From Methanosarcinales archaeon (GTDB lineage Archaea > Halobacteriota > Methanosarcinia > Methanosarcinales > Methanoperedenaceae): a DNA stretch of 64,000 nt. Positions 54,016 through 63,397 of this stretch are shown here, piece by piece. Numbering within the stretch: position 1 is the first letter of the stretch; every line of letters starts with the position of its first letter. The position numbers were made by a program, and so were the translations under genes. The stretch lies in contig CAJPFJ010000024.1 of the NCBI GenBank assembly GCA_905339155.1, positions 1 to 64,000 of the forward strand, written 5' to 3'. The notes beneath the pieces were generated by a model. That model ran no database searches, had not been told where the DNA came from, and worked only from the letters and a program-made list of their open reading frames with translations.

Positions 54016-56070
54016 ATGAAAATCAAAGATATCAGCATAAAATACAAAATTATAATTTTTGCATTGATTCTCTCTATAATACCAGTGACGATCATAGGTT
54101 TATACGCCTATAATGAAACACAAAGCTCATTAAACTCAGAGATACAGAATAAATTAGAAGAGCAAGTAAATCTGGAAAAAGATACCGTAGATATGACTTT
54201 TTCTCTTGCGCAGAATAATGTCAACAGTTCACTCGGAGTTGCAAAAGCCCAATTCTATTCCAGGGGAAAACCAGGTATCGTAAATGGCAAGATGCAACTG
54301 GGCGACAATTATGTACTGAATGGGAACTTTGAGATAGTGGACTCAGTTAAAAATATGGTAGGTGGTACAGCAACGGTATTCCAGGTGATAGGGGATGAAG
54401 CTGTTCGAATTTCCACAAATGTTGTCAATACAGATGGTTCGCGCGCAGTAGGAACAACAGTTTCAAAACCAGTGTATGATGCTGTTATAATGCGCGGTGA
54501 GACATATTACGGCAGGGCATGGGTAGTTAATGCCTGGTATCTGTCAGCCTATGAACCTATTAAGGATGGATCGGGGAAGATAATCGGTATTTTGTATGTT
54601 GGTATTCCTGAGGATACGTTCGTAAATCAAATCAAAGAGAAGATGAAAAACATAGTAGTGGGAAAAACAGGTTATCTTTATGTTATTGACTCAAAAGGCA
54701 ACCTGATCATACATCCAAACAGGGAAGGGGAGAATATCTATGAGTATGATTTTATCAAAGAAATAACACAAACAAAGGAAGGCTACATCCAGTATCCATG
54801 GGAAGGGAAGGATAAAGTTGTTGCATATACTTATTATGAGCCAAGGGATTGGATAATAGCTTCAGGAAGTTATCTTGAAGATTTCAGCGATCCGATTTAT
54901 GCAATAAGGAATGGCCTGATAATAGTAATCTTATTTTTTTCAGTATTGGGTTCAATTCTTGGAATATGGTTTTCAAGATATCTCACTCGACCGATTGGCA
55001 GAATGCTTCGTATTTCCAATAAGATTGCAGCAGGCGACCTGACAGTCAGGGTGAAAAGCCTGTCAAAAGATGAGATAGGGCAGTTATTCGGTGCCCTGGG
55101 TACCATGACCGAGAACCTGAGATCAGTTATCGGAAAAGTGCAAAGCTCGGCATTGAAAGTAGCCTCTACGGCAAGTGACCTTTCCGCATCAAGCGAAGAG
55201 ATGAAAGCTTCATGTGAACAGATAACAGGAACTACACAGGAGATTGCCACAGGCGTAAGCTCACAGGCATCCAAGATGGCAGAAATTAGCCGAGCCATGA
55301 AGGAGATGTCAGAAAGCGTCCAGCAGGTTGCCACAAACTCCCAGAAAGCTGCAGAAGGCGCGAGTGCAGCCAGCACGACTGCCCAGAAAGTGGGCAAGAT
55401 GTCAGATGATGTGGCTAAAAAGATGACAGAAATCCAGTCCACAGTAGACGGTTCAGCAACAGTTATAAAACAGCTGGATGGTAAATCGCAGCAAATTGGC
55501 GAAATTATCGGTGTTATCACAAATATTGCAGACCAGACTAATCTCCTTGCCCTGAATGCTGCGATAGAAGCGGCACGTGCAGGAGAGCATGGAAGAGGCT
55601 TTGCCGTAGTTGCTGATGAAGTAAGAAAACTTGCTGAAGAATCCCGTGGCGCTGCCAACCAGATCACAGGATTGATCAAAGATATACAGCAGGGCACAAA
55701 ACAGGCTGTAACAACGATGGAACAGGGCACAAAGACGGTGGGAGAAGGCGCAAAGAACATAGCAGATACTGTGACTGCCATAGATGAGATCGTAAAAGCA
55801 GCCGCAGACGTTGCCACAATGGTACAGGAAATCGCGGCAGCAGCACAAGAACAATCCGCGTCTGTTGAAGAAGTAACAGCATCTGTTGAGGATGTATCAG
55901 CAATAAGCGAGCAATCAGCAGCAGGCACACAGGAAACATCAGCAGCTGCAGAAGAACAGGCAGCTACAATGGACCAGCTTGTGAATGCAGCCCAGGAAAT
56001 GGCAAAATTGTCAAATGAATTGCAGGCCGAGGTTGCAAAGTTCAAAATTGGAGAAGAAAAGAATACATAA
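54016..56070 (+). CDS. Chemoreceptor 4 (Cache_3-Cache_2 type sensor)
   Basis: 684 aa. TM1 about 11-31; a large extracytoplasmic Cache sensor (~40-295) with [41 protein letters not shown] and a second half ([29 protein letters not shown]), typical of tandem single-Cache domains that bind small ligands; TM2 about 297-318; HAMP; signalling hairpin almost identical to receptor 3. No C-terminal tail and no cheW follows; ends with FKIGEEKNT. The stop overlaps the start of a 50-codon frame (TAATG). Confidence 0.92.
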   Translation: MKIKDISIKYKIIIFALILSIIPVTIIGLYAYNETQSSLNSEIQNKLEEQVNLEKDTVDMTFSLAQNNVNSSLGVAKAQFYSRGKPGIVNGKMQLGDNYVLNGNFEIVDSVKNMVGGTATVFQVIGDEAVRISTNVVNTDGSRAVGTTVSKPVYDAVIMRGETYYGRAWVVNAWYLSAYEPIKDGSGKIIGILYVGIPEDTFVNQIKEKMKNIVVGKTGYLYVIDSKGNLIIHPNREGENIYEYDFIKEITQTKEGYIQYPWEGKDKVVAYTYYEPRDWIIASGSYLEDFSDPIYAIRNGLIIVILFFSVLGSILGIWFSRYLTRPIGRMLRISNKIAAGDLTVRVKSLSKDEIGQLFGALGTMTENLRSVIGKVQSSALKVASTASDLSASSEEMKASCEQITGTTQEIATGVSSQASKMAEISRAMKEMSESVQQVATNSQKAAEGASAASTTAQKVGKMSDDVAKKMTEIQSTVDGSATVIKQLDGKSQQIGEIIGVITNIADQTNLLALNAAIEAARAGEHGRGFAVVADEVRKLAEESRGAANQITGLIKDIQQGTKQAVTTMEQGTKTVGEGAKNIADTVTAIDEIVKAAADVATMVQEIAAAAQEQSASVEEVTASVEDVSAISEQSAAGTQETSAAAEEQAATMDQLVNAAQEMAKLSNELQAEVAKFKIGEEKNT

Positions 56071-56222
56071 TGAGTGAAAAAAAGATAATGTTCGTTGGGT
56101 GTATCAAGGATAATAACAATTTCGGTTTGCTCAAATATATTATCAAAAGAGAAGACATGAGACAACTATTAACAAAAAAGGAGACTATATGTTATCATTT
56201 ATCCCATATTCTCATCAAATGA
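56070..56222 (+). CDS. Possible 50-aa protein coupled to receptor 4
   Basis: Frame begins with ATG overlapping the receptor 4 stop (TAATG) and runs 50 codons (KIMFVGCIKDNNNFGLLKYI and so on). Lys- and Ile-rich with no recognised domain. Weak evidence: could be a remnant of a downstream gene or chance. Confidence 0.25.
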   Translation: MSEKKIMFVGCIKDNNNFGLLKYIIKREDMRQLLTKKETICYHLSHILIK

Positions 56223-56301
56223 GCAACTGTTTCACTTTTGCACATGTTTATATGTTTGAACATCGTAATGATACTTTAACAATATTTAAAGGAGAAAAAA
56301 T

Positions 56302-57633
56302 ATGGGTATCATAAAAATAATCGATATAGCAAATGAAGTGACCATTGATAAATTCAATATCGGGATGAAAATCATTTACAGCTTCGTTGTGGTTGATGCA
56401 TTGATATTAATTATAGGATTTATAGGTTTATATGAGGAGAGAGTAAGCGTTTTTATTGATCCGAAACAGGCGATCATACTGTGTATAATTTTCGCCATAT
56501 TTTCATCAATACTCATGTGTATGGGGCTGATCCGTTCTATAATGAAACCGTTAAATGAATTTATAAATGCCGCTGACAAGATCGCTGATGGGGATCTAAC
56601 CGTGGAAGTAAATGTCTCCTCAAAGGACGAACTCGGACAGCTTGCGGAATATTTCAAGAGAATGACTTTGAACCTGCGAACTTTAACTGGCAAAGTCCGG
56701 AATGTCTCATTAAAAGTAGGCAATACCGCCCAGGAACTTTCCGCATCAAGCGAAGAAATGAAAGCCATATGTGATCAGATAACAGGAAATACACATGATA
56801 TTGCCACAGGTGTAAGCTCACAGGCATCCAAAATGAATGAAGTCAGCCGTGCAATGAAGGAAATGTCACAGAGCGTCCAGCAAGTCGCCGCAAACTCACA
56901 GAAAGCAGCCGAAGGCGCAACGGCTGCCAGCACGACTGCTTCGAATGTTGGTAAGATGTCAGGCGATGTGACGCATAAGATGACCGAGATCCAATCATCT
57001 GTGGATAATTCAGCAACAGTAATAAAACAGCTTGAAGGCAAATCACAGCAAATAGGCGAGATCATAGGCGTGATAACAAATATCGCAGACCAAACAAACC
57101 TTCTTGCCCTGAACGCTGCCATAGAAGCGGCACGTGCAGGAGAGCATGGAAGAGGCTTTGCCGTAGTTGCTGATGAAGTAAGAAAACTCGCAGAGGAATC
57201 AAGAAATGCCGCAAACCAGATAACAGGATTGATAAAAGAGATACAGCAGGGTACAAATCAGGCTGTTGTGGCCATGGAACAGGGTACAAAGACCGTTGGT
57301 GACGGAACTAAGATCATGGATGGCACAGTATCAGCAATCAACCAGATAGTCAAGGCTTCAGCAGATGTATCCACAATGATTAATGAAATTGCAGCAGCCA
57401 CAGAACAACAATCTGCCTCTGTTGAAGAGATAACAGCTTCAGTAGAAGATGTGTCATCTATATGTGAAGAATCAGCCGCAGGCACACAGGAAACATCAGC
57501 GGCAACGAAAGAGCAGGCAGTGTCAATGGATGTGCTTGTTAATGCAGCACAGGAACTGGCAAAATTATCAAATGAATTGCAGGCTGAGATTGCCAAATTC
57601 AATATTGGTGAATTAGGAGGACATAATGGCTGA
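56302..57633 (+). CDS. Chemoreceptor 5 (two spans, no sensor domain)
   Basis: 443 aa. Two spans (about 24-45 and 58-80) joined by a loop of about 15 residues, so no extracytoplasmic ligand domain; HAMP, then full-length signalling hairpin with [20 protein letters not shown]. Such receptors may sense membrane or energy state. RBS GGAG upstream. The TTCACA promoter is absent here; a vaguer TTCAC/TATATG region (56231-56254) lies upstream. The end overlaps the start of cheW3 remnant by 8 bp. Confidence 0.9.
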   Translation: MGIIKIIDIANEVTIDKFNIGMKIIYSFVVVDALILIIGFIGLYEERVSVFIDPKQAIILCIIFAIFSSILMCMGLIRSIMKPLNEFINAADKIADGDLTVEVNVSSKDELGQLAEYFKRMTLNLRTLTGKVRNVSLKVGNTAQELSASSEEMKAICDQITGNTHDIATGVSSQASKMNEVSRAMKEMSQSVQQVAANSQKAAEGATAASTTASNVGKMSGDVTHKMTEIQSSVDNSATVIKQLEGKSQQIGEIIGVITNIADQTNLLALNAAIEAARAGEHGRGFAVVADEVRKLAEESRNAANQITGLIKEIQQGTNQAVVAMEQGTKTVGDGTKIMDGTVSAINQIVKASADVSTMINEIAAATEQQSASVEEITASVEDVSSICEESAAGTQETSAATKEQAVSMDVLVNAAQELAKLSNELQAEIAKFNIGELGGHNG

Positions 57634-57745
57634 AAAACAACCACAGGACGCAAAAGCAAAATCCGGCGATGAGCTTCAGCTGGTCGTTTTTAATATCGGC
57701 ACTGCAAAAGCTATTAGTACCCGAATGCAAATAATACCTCAATGA
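57626..57745 (+). pseudogene. cheW: cheW copy 3, 5' remnant
   Basis: The first 26 codons equal cheW1/2 ([17 protein letters not shown], ending FNIGT at 57703) with the same ribosome site, then the reading diverges and stops at 57743-57745. The stop overlaps the ATG of the acylphosphatase-like gene (ATGA). The missing middle is replaced; the last codons reappear at 58328. Confidence 0.8.
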
Positions 57746-58263
57746 AGATTAAGACGAAAATAACAGGGAATAAGGTACATGATGTAGGTTATTGTGTTTT
57801 TTTGCTTCGAAAAGCCCTTGAGCTTGGAGTAGAGAGGTTCAATGCCTATAACACAAAGGAGAATGGAGTCCAGACGCTCATTTCTTTCCTGGAATGCGAC
57901 AGCGATCAAATATTGACATTCCAGGATTATGTTCAGAATAATAAACCGGAAAATGCGCAAGTATCAGATATCATTTTTGAAGATCATACGGGTTATATAA
58001 TAGGAATTGTCGACTATATGCACTTTATCCAGGTCGAGCAACTCAGCAAGGGAATACCTGCTATTTTAAGTATTGACAGAAAACAGGATAAAATGCTGGG
58101 AAAGCAAGATCAGATGCTGGAAAAGCAAGATCAAACTAAGAATGAGATTAGCGGCGAGATAAGAGAACTCCGGCGGGATTTAAGATCATGCCTTGATGAA
58201 AAACTTCTCAAAATAGAAAGTGATATTTTACAGATCAAAGCAAAAATCGGGCTTAAGGCATAA
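57742..58263 (+). CDS. Acylphosphatase-like protein with C-terminal coiled coil
   Basis: 173 aa. Residues 1-~85 resemble the acylphosphatase fold (KITGNKVHDVGY, LGVERFNAYNT, NGVQTLISF), but the motif Arg after VGY/F is Cys here (VGYCVF), so the hydrolase activity is probably lost. A linker with repeated KQDQMLEKQDQ units leads into a charged coiled coil (EIRELRRDLRSCLDEKLL). It replaces the central part of cheW3 and is coupled to its remnant. Function may be binding rather than catalysis. Confidence 0.65.
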   Translation: MKIKTKITGNKVHDVGYCVFLLRKALELGVERFNAYNTKENGVQTLISFLECDSDQILTFQDYVQNNKPENAQVSDIIFEDHTGYIIGIVDYMHFIQVEQLSKGIPAILSIDRKQDKMLGKQDQMLEKQDQTKNEISGEIRELRRDLRSCLDEKLLKIESDILQIKAKIGLKA

Positions 58264-58327
58264 CCTTAACCATTCAATTTGATAGCATAAAAATAGCTTT
58301 CAATAGCTTTTTTATAGCATCTTGATA

Positions 58328-58354
58328 TCAGAAGCTGTAGCAGCGACCACATAA
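58328..58354 (+). pseudogene. cheW: cheW copy 3, 3' remnant
   Basis: TCA followed by codons for EAVAATT and TAA, identical in sequence to the last codons of cheW1, and followed by the same flanking AGAAGCT. With the 5' remnant it shows that 57704-58327 replaced the centre of a third cheW. Confidence 0.75.
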
Positions 58355-58375
58355 AGAAGCTCCTTTTTTTCTTTT

Positions 58376-58405
58376 TTCACACGTTTTTCACAAATTGATA
58401 TATAA
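58376..58405 (+). promoter_or_regulatory. Paired TTCACA box plus TATA, chemoreceptor 6
   Basis: TTCACA at 58376-58381 and 58387-58392, TATA-like TATATAA at 58399-58405, 12 bp after second hexamer start. Oligo-T upstream. Confidence 0.75.
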
Positions 58406-58478
58406 GAAAGCATGTTCAATTTTCAAGTATTGATGAAATTTGGAGAGGGTTTTAGACAAAAAATTTAAAGGCAATATT

Positions 58479-59792
58479 ATGGGCTCAATGAAAATTATGG
58501 ATCAGATCAATAAGTTAACCCTTAATAGGTTAAATATTGGAAAGAAAATCGCTTATGGTTTCATTGTAGTCAATATATTGTGGTTGATCGTGGTGTATTT
58601 TGTTTATTATCATGAGAGAATTATTACAATTTTTGACACTGATGAGGCAATCATGATTTTAATTTTTTTCGCGATCATGTCATCTATACTCATGTGCATT
58701 GGATTGACACGTTCCATTATGAAACCCTTAAATGAATTTGATATCGCCGCTAATCGAATAGCGCAAGGAGACCTCACAGTAGATATTGAGGTTACATCCA
58801 GGGACGAACTCGGAGGACTTGCAGGATACTTCATAAAAATGACATCTACACTCAGGCGCATAACCGGGAAGGTACAGGATATCTCTTTAAAAATGGCAAT
58901 TAAAGCAAATGAGCTTTCTGTATCAAGCTCGGAGTTGAAATCTTCAATTGACAATATATCAAATAATACACAGGGTATAGCAGAAGGATCAAGCCAGCAA
59001 TCAAAAAAAATAGAGAATATCAATAAGATCGTAAATGAGATGTCACTCATCAAGCAGCAGGTTACAGTCGGATCGGAAAGGACGGCGCAGGCTACAAAAG
59101 ATTCCAATAATACAGCAAAGGAATTACTCCAGAAATCAAATGACTTGATGAACAAAATAAAGGATATTCAGAACTCAGTAAATAAATCCGCCCTTGTCAT
59201 AAAGAATCTTGATAGTAATTCTGAAAAAATAGGTGAAATAGTAGGAGTAATAACTAATATTGCAGACCAGACAAACCTGCTTGCCCTGAACGCTGCAATT
59301 GAAGCGGCCCGCGCCGGGGAGCACGGAAGAGGATTTGCTGTCGTGGCAAATGAAGTAAAGAAACTTGCAGAAGAATCAAGGAATTCGGCAAATAAGATCA
59401 CAGAACTGATAAGAGAGATACAACAGGAAACGAAAAAGGCTGTGGATAACATGGATCTTGGGACAAAGACCGTTATTGAAGGCACAAAAACGATCGATTC
59501 CACTATATCTTCTATAAATAGTATAGTTGAGGCGTCTGAAAATGCTGCTAACATGTTCAGTGAAATAATTGAAATGGCAAAAATGGAGGCAATTTCAATG
59601 GAAAAAGTAAAATCCTCAGTTGATGACATTTCTATACTAGCTAAAAAATTTAATGCGGCTATTGAGGAAGCAGATGCACAAGTCCATGAACAGGCGACAT
59701 CTATTAGCATGTTCACAGATATCGCCAGGGAATTAGCAGAATTGTCGGGTGAATTGAAAAATGAAATTTCTTTATTCAAACAAAAAGATTGA
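58479..59792 (+). CDS. Chemoreceptor 6 (two spans, divergent hairpin)
   Basis: 437 aa from the ATG at 58479 (AAAGG ribosome site; the frame is open from a TTG at 58440). Two spans with a short extracytoplasmic loop as in receptor 5, HAMP, and a signalling hairpin with intact [20 protein letters not shown] tip but otherwise divergent arms (Lys/Asn-rich; lacks the A-A-E-E-Q-S-A-S stretch). Possibly a receptor of another array. No tail or cheW follows. Confidence 0.88.
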   Translation: MGSMKIMDQINKLTLNRLNIGKKIAYGFIVVNILWLIVVYFVYYHERIITIFDTDEAIMILIFFAIMSSILMCIGLTRSIMKPLNEFDIAANRIAQGDLTVDIEVTSRDELGGLAGYFIKMTSTLRRITGKVQDISLKMAIKANELSVSSSELKSSIDNISNNTQGIAEGSSQQSKKIENINKIVNEMSLIKQQVTVGSERTAQATKDSNNTAKELLQKSNDLMNKIKDIQNSVNKSALVIKNLDSNSEKIGEIVGVITNIADQTNLLALNAAIEAARAGEHGRGFAVVANEVKKLAEESRNSANKITELIREIQQETKKAVDNMDLGTKTVIEGTKTIDSTISSINSIVEASENAANMFSEIIEMAKMEAISMEKVKSSVDDISILAKKFNAAIEEADAQVHEQATSISMFTDIARELAELSGELKNEISLFKQKD

Positions 59793-59803
59793 ATAAATAT
59801 TTG

Positions 59804-59833
59804 TTCACATATTTTTCACAATTATGTATATAA
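59804..59833 (+). promoter_or_regulatory. Paired TTCACA box plus TATA, two-CW protein
   Basis: TTCACA at 59804-59809 and 59815-59820, TATA-like TATATAA at 59827-59833, 12 bp after second hexamer start. Shows the regulon extends beyond receptors. Confidence 0.75.
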
Positions 59834-59857
59834 TGATATGTAGTATTAACAAGTATT

Positions 59858-60076
59858 ATGGCACCAAATAATTGCTGGGAATTAAAAAATTGCGGAAGAG
59901 AGAAAGCCGGAAAAAAAGTAAACGAATTGGGAATATGTCCTGCATCACCTTCTCATGGCAGGGATTGCTGGATGGTAGCCGGGACTTTCTGTGGCGGCAA
60001 GGTTCAAGGATCCTTTGCTCAAAAAAAAGCAAGTTGTTTGACATGTGATTGGTATAAAACAGTAAGCTCAACCTGA
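59858..60076 (+). CDS. Stand-alone two-CW domain protein
   Basis: 72 aa. Pattern NCWELKNCGRE, CPAS, RDCWMVAGTFCGG and SCLTCDWY matches the two-CW domain, also fused to receptor 1. Six to seven Cys and two CW pairs suggest metal or redox binding. Same promoter type as the receptors, so it may modulate or sense redox state for the chemotaxis system; this is inferred. Confidence 0.8.
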   Translation: MAPNNCWELKNCGREKAGKKVNELGICPASPSHGRDCWMVAGTFCGGKVQGSFAQKKASCLTCDWYKTVSST

Positions 60077-60213
60077 AAATCTTAATTCTTTAGAGTTTTT
60101 CATTTTTTCTCCAAATCATCCGCAAGTTTTAATATCATATATCGCTAATAAAGAATAAACTTGTCTTTTTTTAGACAACGTTGAAATAATTTAGAGTAAG
60201 GAGGTTAAATTAA

Positions 60214-61467
60214 ATGAATAAATTTACAGGTATCCTGGCTTTTATGCTTGTGCTTGCAATGTTTGCAGGTACCGCTTCAAGCGAACAGGTTGTTGCTATG
60301 CAAGAAATTATGCCTACGGTTAGTATGCCGGTGCCAGAACAGGCATTTAATTTCACGAAGATCGAAATTTCTCCCCAATATACCAATTTCAGGTTAAAGC
60401 CGGGAGAAAACAAAGAAACGACAGTCACAATCAGGAATAAAGAGACAAAATCAGTTAGCGTCAAACCAAATATAGTATTAGCGCCATATGGCGGATATAA
60501 TGTGGATCCAAAATGGATCACAATCACTCCTGAAAGTGCAGATATACCGGCAGAAGGCAGCCAAAAATTCACGATCAAGGTTGTTGTGCCAGGCGATGCT
60601 TCAATAGGTAATTCAGGTGTTCAGGTAGCATTCACGGATGAAATAATGCCAACACCATATCCCAGTCCGGTCCCTAATTATATTCATGCTTTACAACTGT
60701 CAATTGAAGTCTGGAATGAACCAAAGATACAAATAATGACACCATATCTGAATGATATGCTTGAAGCCGGGAAGGCATATGACTATGAGATAAAACTCAA
60801 GAACATCGGGAATGAAGCAATAAATATTGACCCGAAAATAAGTAACGATAATATGTTCTACGGAGGACCAGGGCAGATGTCGCCAGCTTTTACTGATGAT
60901 GCAATAACAATAACTTCTCCGGCTAATGTTCCTGCTGGCGGGACTGAAACCGTAAAGATCCATGTGGTTGTCCCCGCAGATGCAAAAGGTTCCTACAACG
61001 GAGCCATTAAATTGAATATCGATGACCCGTCTGTCCAGGAATGGAACGGAATGGTCCAGATGAGCTTCAACGTGTGGAGGCAACCCACAGAACCTTTTGT
61101 CAAGAGTTTCATTATGAATGAGACAAAACCCATTACTATTGAGATAAGCTCCGGTGCTAATAACTATTATGGGTATCCATATGGGATGGCAACGGGAAAA
61201 AATAAGAAAGAGCCATCTTTCGAAACAACACTTATTGGGCCTGGTGGCCCGGCTGACCTTAAAGTCACAAAGACAGTTATTAAAGGAATGGTGAATATGG
61301 GCGGTCAGGTCGCGCCATGGGAACTTGACAGCAAGGGAATATACCAGGAAAATGGAGCCCAGCTTATTGAAACATATAAGACGAGCGGTTTGACTGGTGA
61401 ATGGACACTGAAAGTGCTGCCAAAGAACACAGAGAGTTTTGAATACTCTATAATAACAGGAGAGTAA
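60214..61467 (+). CDS. Exported NEW3/Ig-like protein
   Basis: 417 aa with a signal peptide (residues 1-25, ending GTASSEQ). Two beta-sandwich repeats: ~48-150 (RLKPGENKETTVTIRN, TPESADIPAEGSQKFTIKVVVPGDA) and ~175-290 (GNEAINIDPKI, ITSPANVPAGGTETVKIHVVVPADA), typical of COG1361/NEW3-like archaeal surface proteins; the third part is less clear. Probably cell-surface associated, perhaps handled by the ABC genes downstream in the same operon. Confidence 0.75.
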   Translation: MNKFTGILAFMLVLAMFAGTASSEQVVAMQEIMPTVSMPVPEQAFNFTKIEISPQYTNFRLKPGENKETTVTIRNKETKSVSVKPNIVLAPYGGYNVDPKWITITPESADIPAEGSQKFTIKVVVPGDASIGNSGVQVAFTDEIMPTPYPSPVPNYIHALQLSIEVWNEPKIQIMTPYLNDMLEAGKAYDYEIKLKNIGNEAINIDPKISNDNMFYGGPGQMSPAFTDDAITITSPANVPAGGTETVKIHVVVPADAKGSYNGAIKLNIDDPSVQEWNGMVQMSFNVWRQPTEPFVKSFIMNETKPITIEISSGANNYYGYPYGMATGKNKKEPSFETTLIGPGGPADLKVTKTVIKGMVNMGGQVAPWELDSKGIYQENGAQLIETYKTSGLTGEWTLKVLPKNTESFEYSIITGE

Positions 61468-61495
61468 TCCTCTCCTATTTATTTTCCTGGAGAGG
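61458..61495 (+). promoter_or_regulatory. Alternative hairpins around the 61503 ribosome site
   Basis: AGGAGAG (61458-61464) can pair with CTCTCCT (61470-61476), or CCTCTCC (61469-61475) can pair with GGAGAGG (61489-61495), the ribosome site of the gene at 61503. The first helix covers the stop codon of the upstream gene, so ribosome passage could decide which forms. Confidence 0.4.
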
Positions 61496-61502
61496 TTAGA
61501 TA

Positions 61503-62075
61503 ATGGATAAAAAAATATTAATCACCATTATATTGCTAATTATCGGGCTGGGTATCGGGCTTGCTCTTGACCGGGGGAACTCGAATGCAAGCCCGGATCT
61601 GGTACATAATGTCCTATGGCCGGGTGACCGACCGGATAACAGTGCAAAGATCGAAGAATTGATTATGCTGGAAATAGCTCCATATAAGACAGAGTATGAA
61701 ATGGTGAATATCAGTACAAAAGGTGAAACGAATGACATCCGTGTACGGGTAACAGCCACTACTCTTGATTCGGATATTCCTGATTTATATGATTTTGTAT
61801 ATGAAAACAATGAATTGTTGATGACAGGCTATCTCCTTGAAGCTATACCTGCGATGTACAGGAACGATGCTATCGGGATCGCGCTAACTGACAGGGATTT
61901 GGCCACATCGGTTCTCAACCTGGGCGTCCCTTCTGTGAAAAGGATTTTACCAAGGACATCTGAAAAATTCTATGCGCCAAAAACGCTACTCAGTGTTTCA
62001 TGGAAAGGTATTTCCGCACTTATTGACCCTGATGAAAGAAAAGTTGTCCAGATCTGGAAAGAAAACGCAAAATGA
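61503..62075 (+). CDS. Membrane-anchored protein of unknown function
   Basis: 190 aa. One N-terminal span (about 5-22) then a mostly soluble extracytoplasmic domain (LMLEIAPYKTEYEMVN, DIRVRVTATTL, PSVKRILPRTSEKFYAPKTLL). Family not recognised. Ribosome site GGAGAGG 7 nt upstream. Its stop overlaps the next gene (ATGA). Confidence 0.65.
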   Translation: MDKKILITIILLIIGLGIGLALDRGNSNASPDLVHNVLWPGDRPDNSAKIEELIMLEIAPYKTEYEMVNISTKGETNDIRVRVTATTLDSDIPDLYDFVYENNELLMTGYLLEAIPAMYRNDAIGIALTDRDLATSVLNLGVPSVKRILPRTSEKFYAPKTLLSVSWKGISALIDPDERKVVQIWKENAK

Positions 62076-62722
62076 GCTTTATAGAAAATATAGTGGGAAC
62101 GATAACAAATCCGAAGAATGAAACGGAAAAAATAGCAGAACATCCCATGATCGAGGAAGCTGTAATGTTAATAGGGGTCTATGGGATCCTTACTGCAATC
62201 GCAGCCTATATATTATCAAATAAGATCACATATATTATCCCGGGATTTGATAATACATCATCAATGCGATCCCTGATGATTCTCTCCTCTATTGTTGTAG
62301 CATTGATCGTACCGATAATTATCTGGTTAATTGGTACCGGAGTAATTCATCTGCTGTCTATGGCTGCAGGTGGAGAGGGTAAGTTTTACCCGCAGATGTT
62401 GACAGTAGTCGGATTCAGCTTTCTCCCCATGATCCTCAATGGAATTATCAATATAGGGATTTATTCAATGATCGAACCCCAGGTGATAGATATCTCACCT
62501 TCTAATCCAATGGCGATGAAAGAATTATATTCAAGTCCATCTTTTATTGCTTTAGCGCTTATTGGTATCATAATTCAGATATGGTCTACAATTATTTTAT
62601 ATTTTGGCATACGGAACGCTCATAAGATATCCTCTGCTTTATCAGCGATAATTGCTGCAATTCCATTAGTCTTGAGTGTGATTTCAACGGCCTGGAGCTT
62701 CAGGGGAATCGGCATCCTATGA
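62072..62722 (+). CDS. Yip1-family membrane protein
   Basis: 216 aa, five or so membrane spans, with the family feel of Yip1 proteins (GVYGILTAIAAYILS, WLIGTGVIHLLSMAAGGEGKFYPQMLTVVGFSFLPMIL split across the core). Such proteins often accompany ABC transporters in archaea; role unknown. Both ends overlap neighbours by 4 bp. Confidence 0.75.
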   Translation: MSFIENIVGTITNPKNETEKIAEHPMIEEAVMLIGVYGILTAIAAYILSNKITYIIPGFDNTSSMRSLMILSSIVVALIVPIIIWLIGTGVIHLLSMAAGGEGKFYPQMLTVVGFSFLPMILNGIINIGIYSMIEPQVIDISPSNPMAMKELYSSPSFIALALIGIIIQIWSTIILYFGIRNAHKISSALSAIIAAIPLVLSVISTAWSFRGIGIL

Positions 62723-63396
62723 AGGCGGTATTGCATATTGAAAATGTCTCAAAATCATACGTTCTTGGCAAAATCGAAGTGCCGGTATTGAACGATATCA
62801 ATCTCACAATCAATGAAGGCGAGTTTGCGGCAATAATGGGTCCATCCGGAAGCGGAAAAAGTACACTTATGAATATTATCGGCTGCCTTGACAGGCCTAC
62901 ATCCGGAAAAATCGTCATTGCAGACATGGACATTTCAAAGCTGTCTGAAATCGAACTTGCCCGGATACGTGGGAAAAAGATAGGTTTTGTTTTCCAGACT
63001 TTCAATCTTATCTCGCGTCTTACTGCACAAAAAAATGTGGAACTGCCTATGGTCTACCAGGATGTTCCCGGAAAGATGAGGGATAAAAGAGCAAAAGCCC
63101 TGCTTGAATTGCTGGGGCTGGGGGAAAGAACTGCCCATAAACCTGCGGAACTCTCAGGCGGCCAACGCCAGAGAGTTGCGATCGCAAGGGCTCTTGCAAA
63201 TGAGCCTGAAATTATTCTTGCTGATGAGCCAACAGGGAATCTTGATTCAAAAACAGGACAGGAAATAATGCAAATATTTGATAAACTCCATAGCGAGGGA
63301 AGAACCATTCTCATGGTCACCCACGACCGGGAGCTTGCAGATAATTGCGATAGGATTATCAGGTTAAAGGATGGAAAGATTAATCTGAAGACTTAA
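62719..63396 (+). CDS. ABC transporter ATPase, MacB/LolD type
   Basis: 225 aa. Walker A GPSGSGKS at 41-48, Q loop FVFQTFNL, signature LSGGQRQRVAIARAL, Walker B IILADEPTGNLDS and H switch VTHD. The NLIS... LIGLGE-like style fits the MacB/LolD/FtsE group that drives mechanotransmission export or lipoprotein release. Its permease is probably beyond the window or downstream. Confidence 0.93.
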   Translation: MKAVLHIENVSKSYVLGKIEVPVLNDINLTINEGEFAAIMGPSGSGKSTLMNIIGCLDRPTSGKIVIADMDISKLSEIELARIRGKKIGFVFQTFNLISRLTAQKNVELPMVYQDVPGKMRDKRAKALLELLGLGERTAHKPAELSGGQRQRVAIARALANEPEIILADEPTGNLDSKTGQEIMQIFDKLHSEGRTILMVTHDRELADNCDRIIRLKDGKINLKT

Positions 63397-63397
63397 G

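Noticed and set aside
54897-56165. Long open frame antisense to receptor 4 (422 codons)
   Set aside because: Ser/Ala-rich translation complementary to a conserved receptor; arises from Glu/Ala/Ser codon bias. Similar antisense frames lie under receptors 1, 2, 3, 5 and 6.
56231-56254. TTCAC/TTTATATG before receptor 5 as an eighth promoter site
   Set aside because: The second hexamer is absent and spacing to TATA does not fit the other seven.
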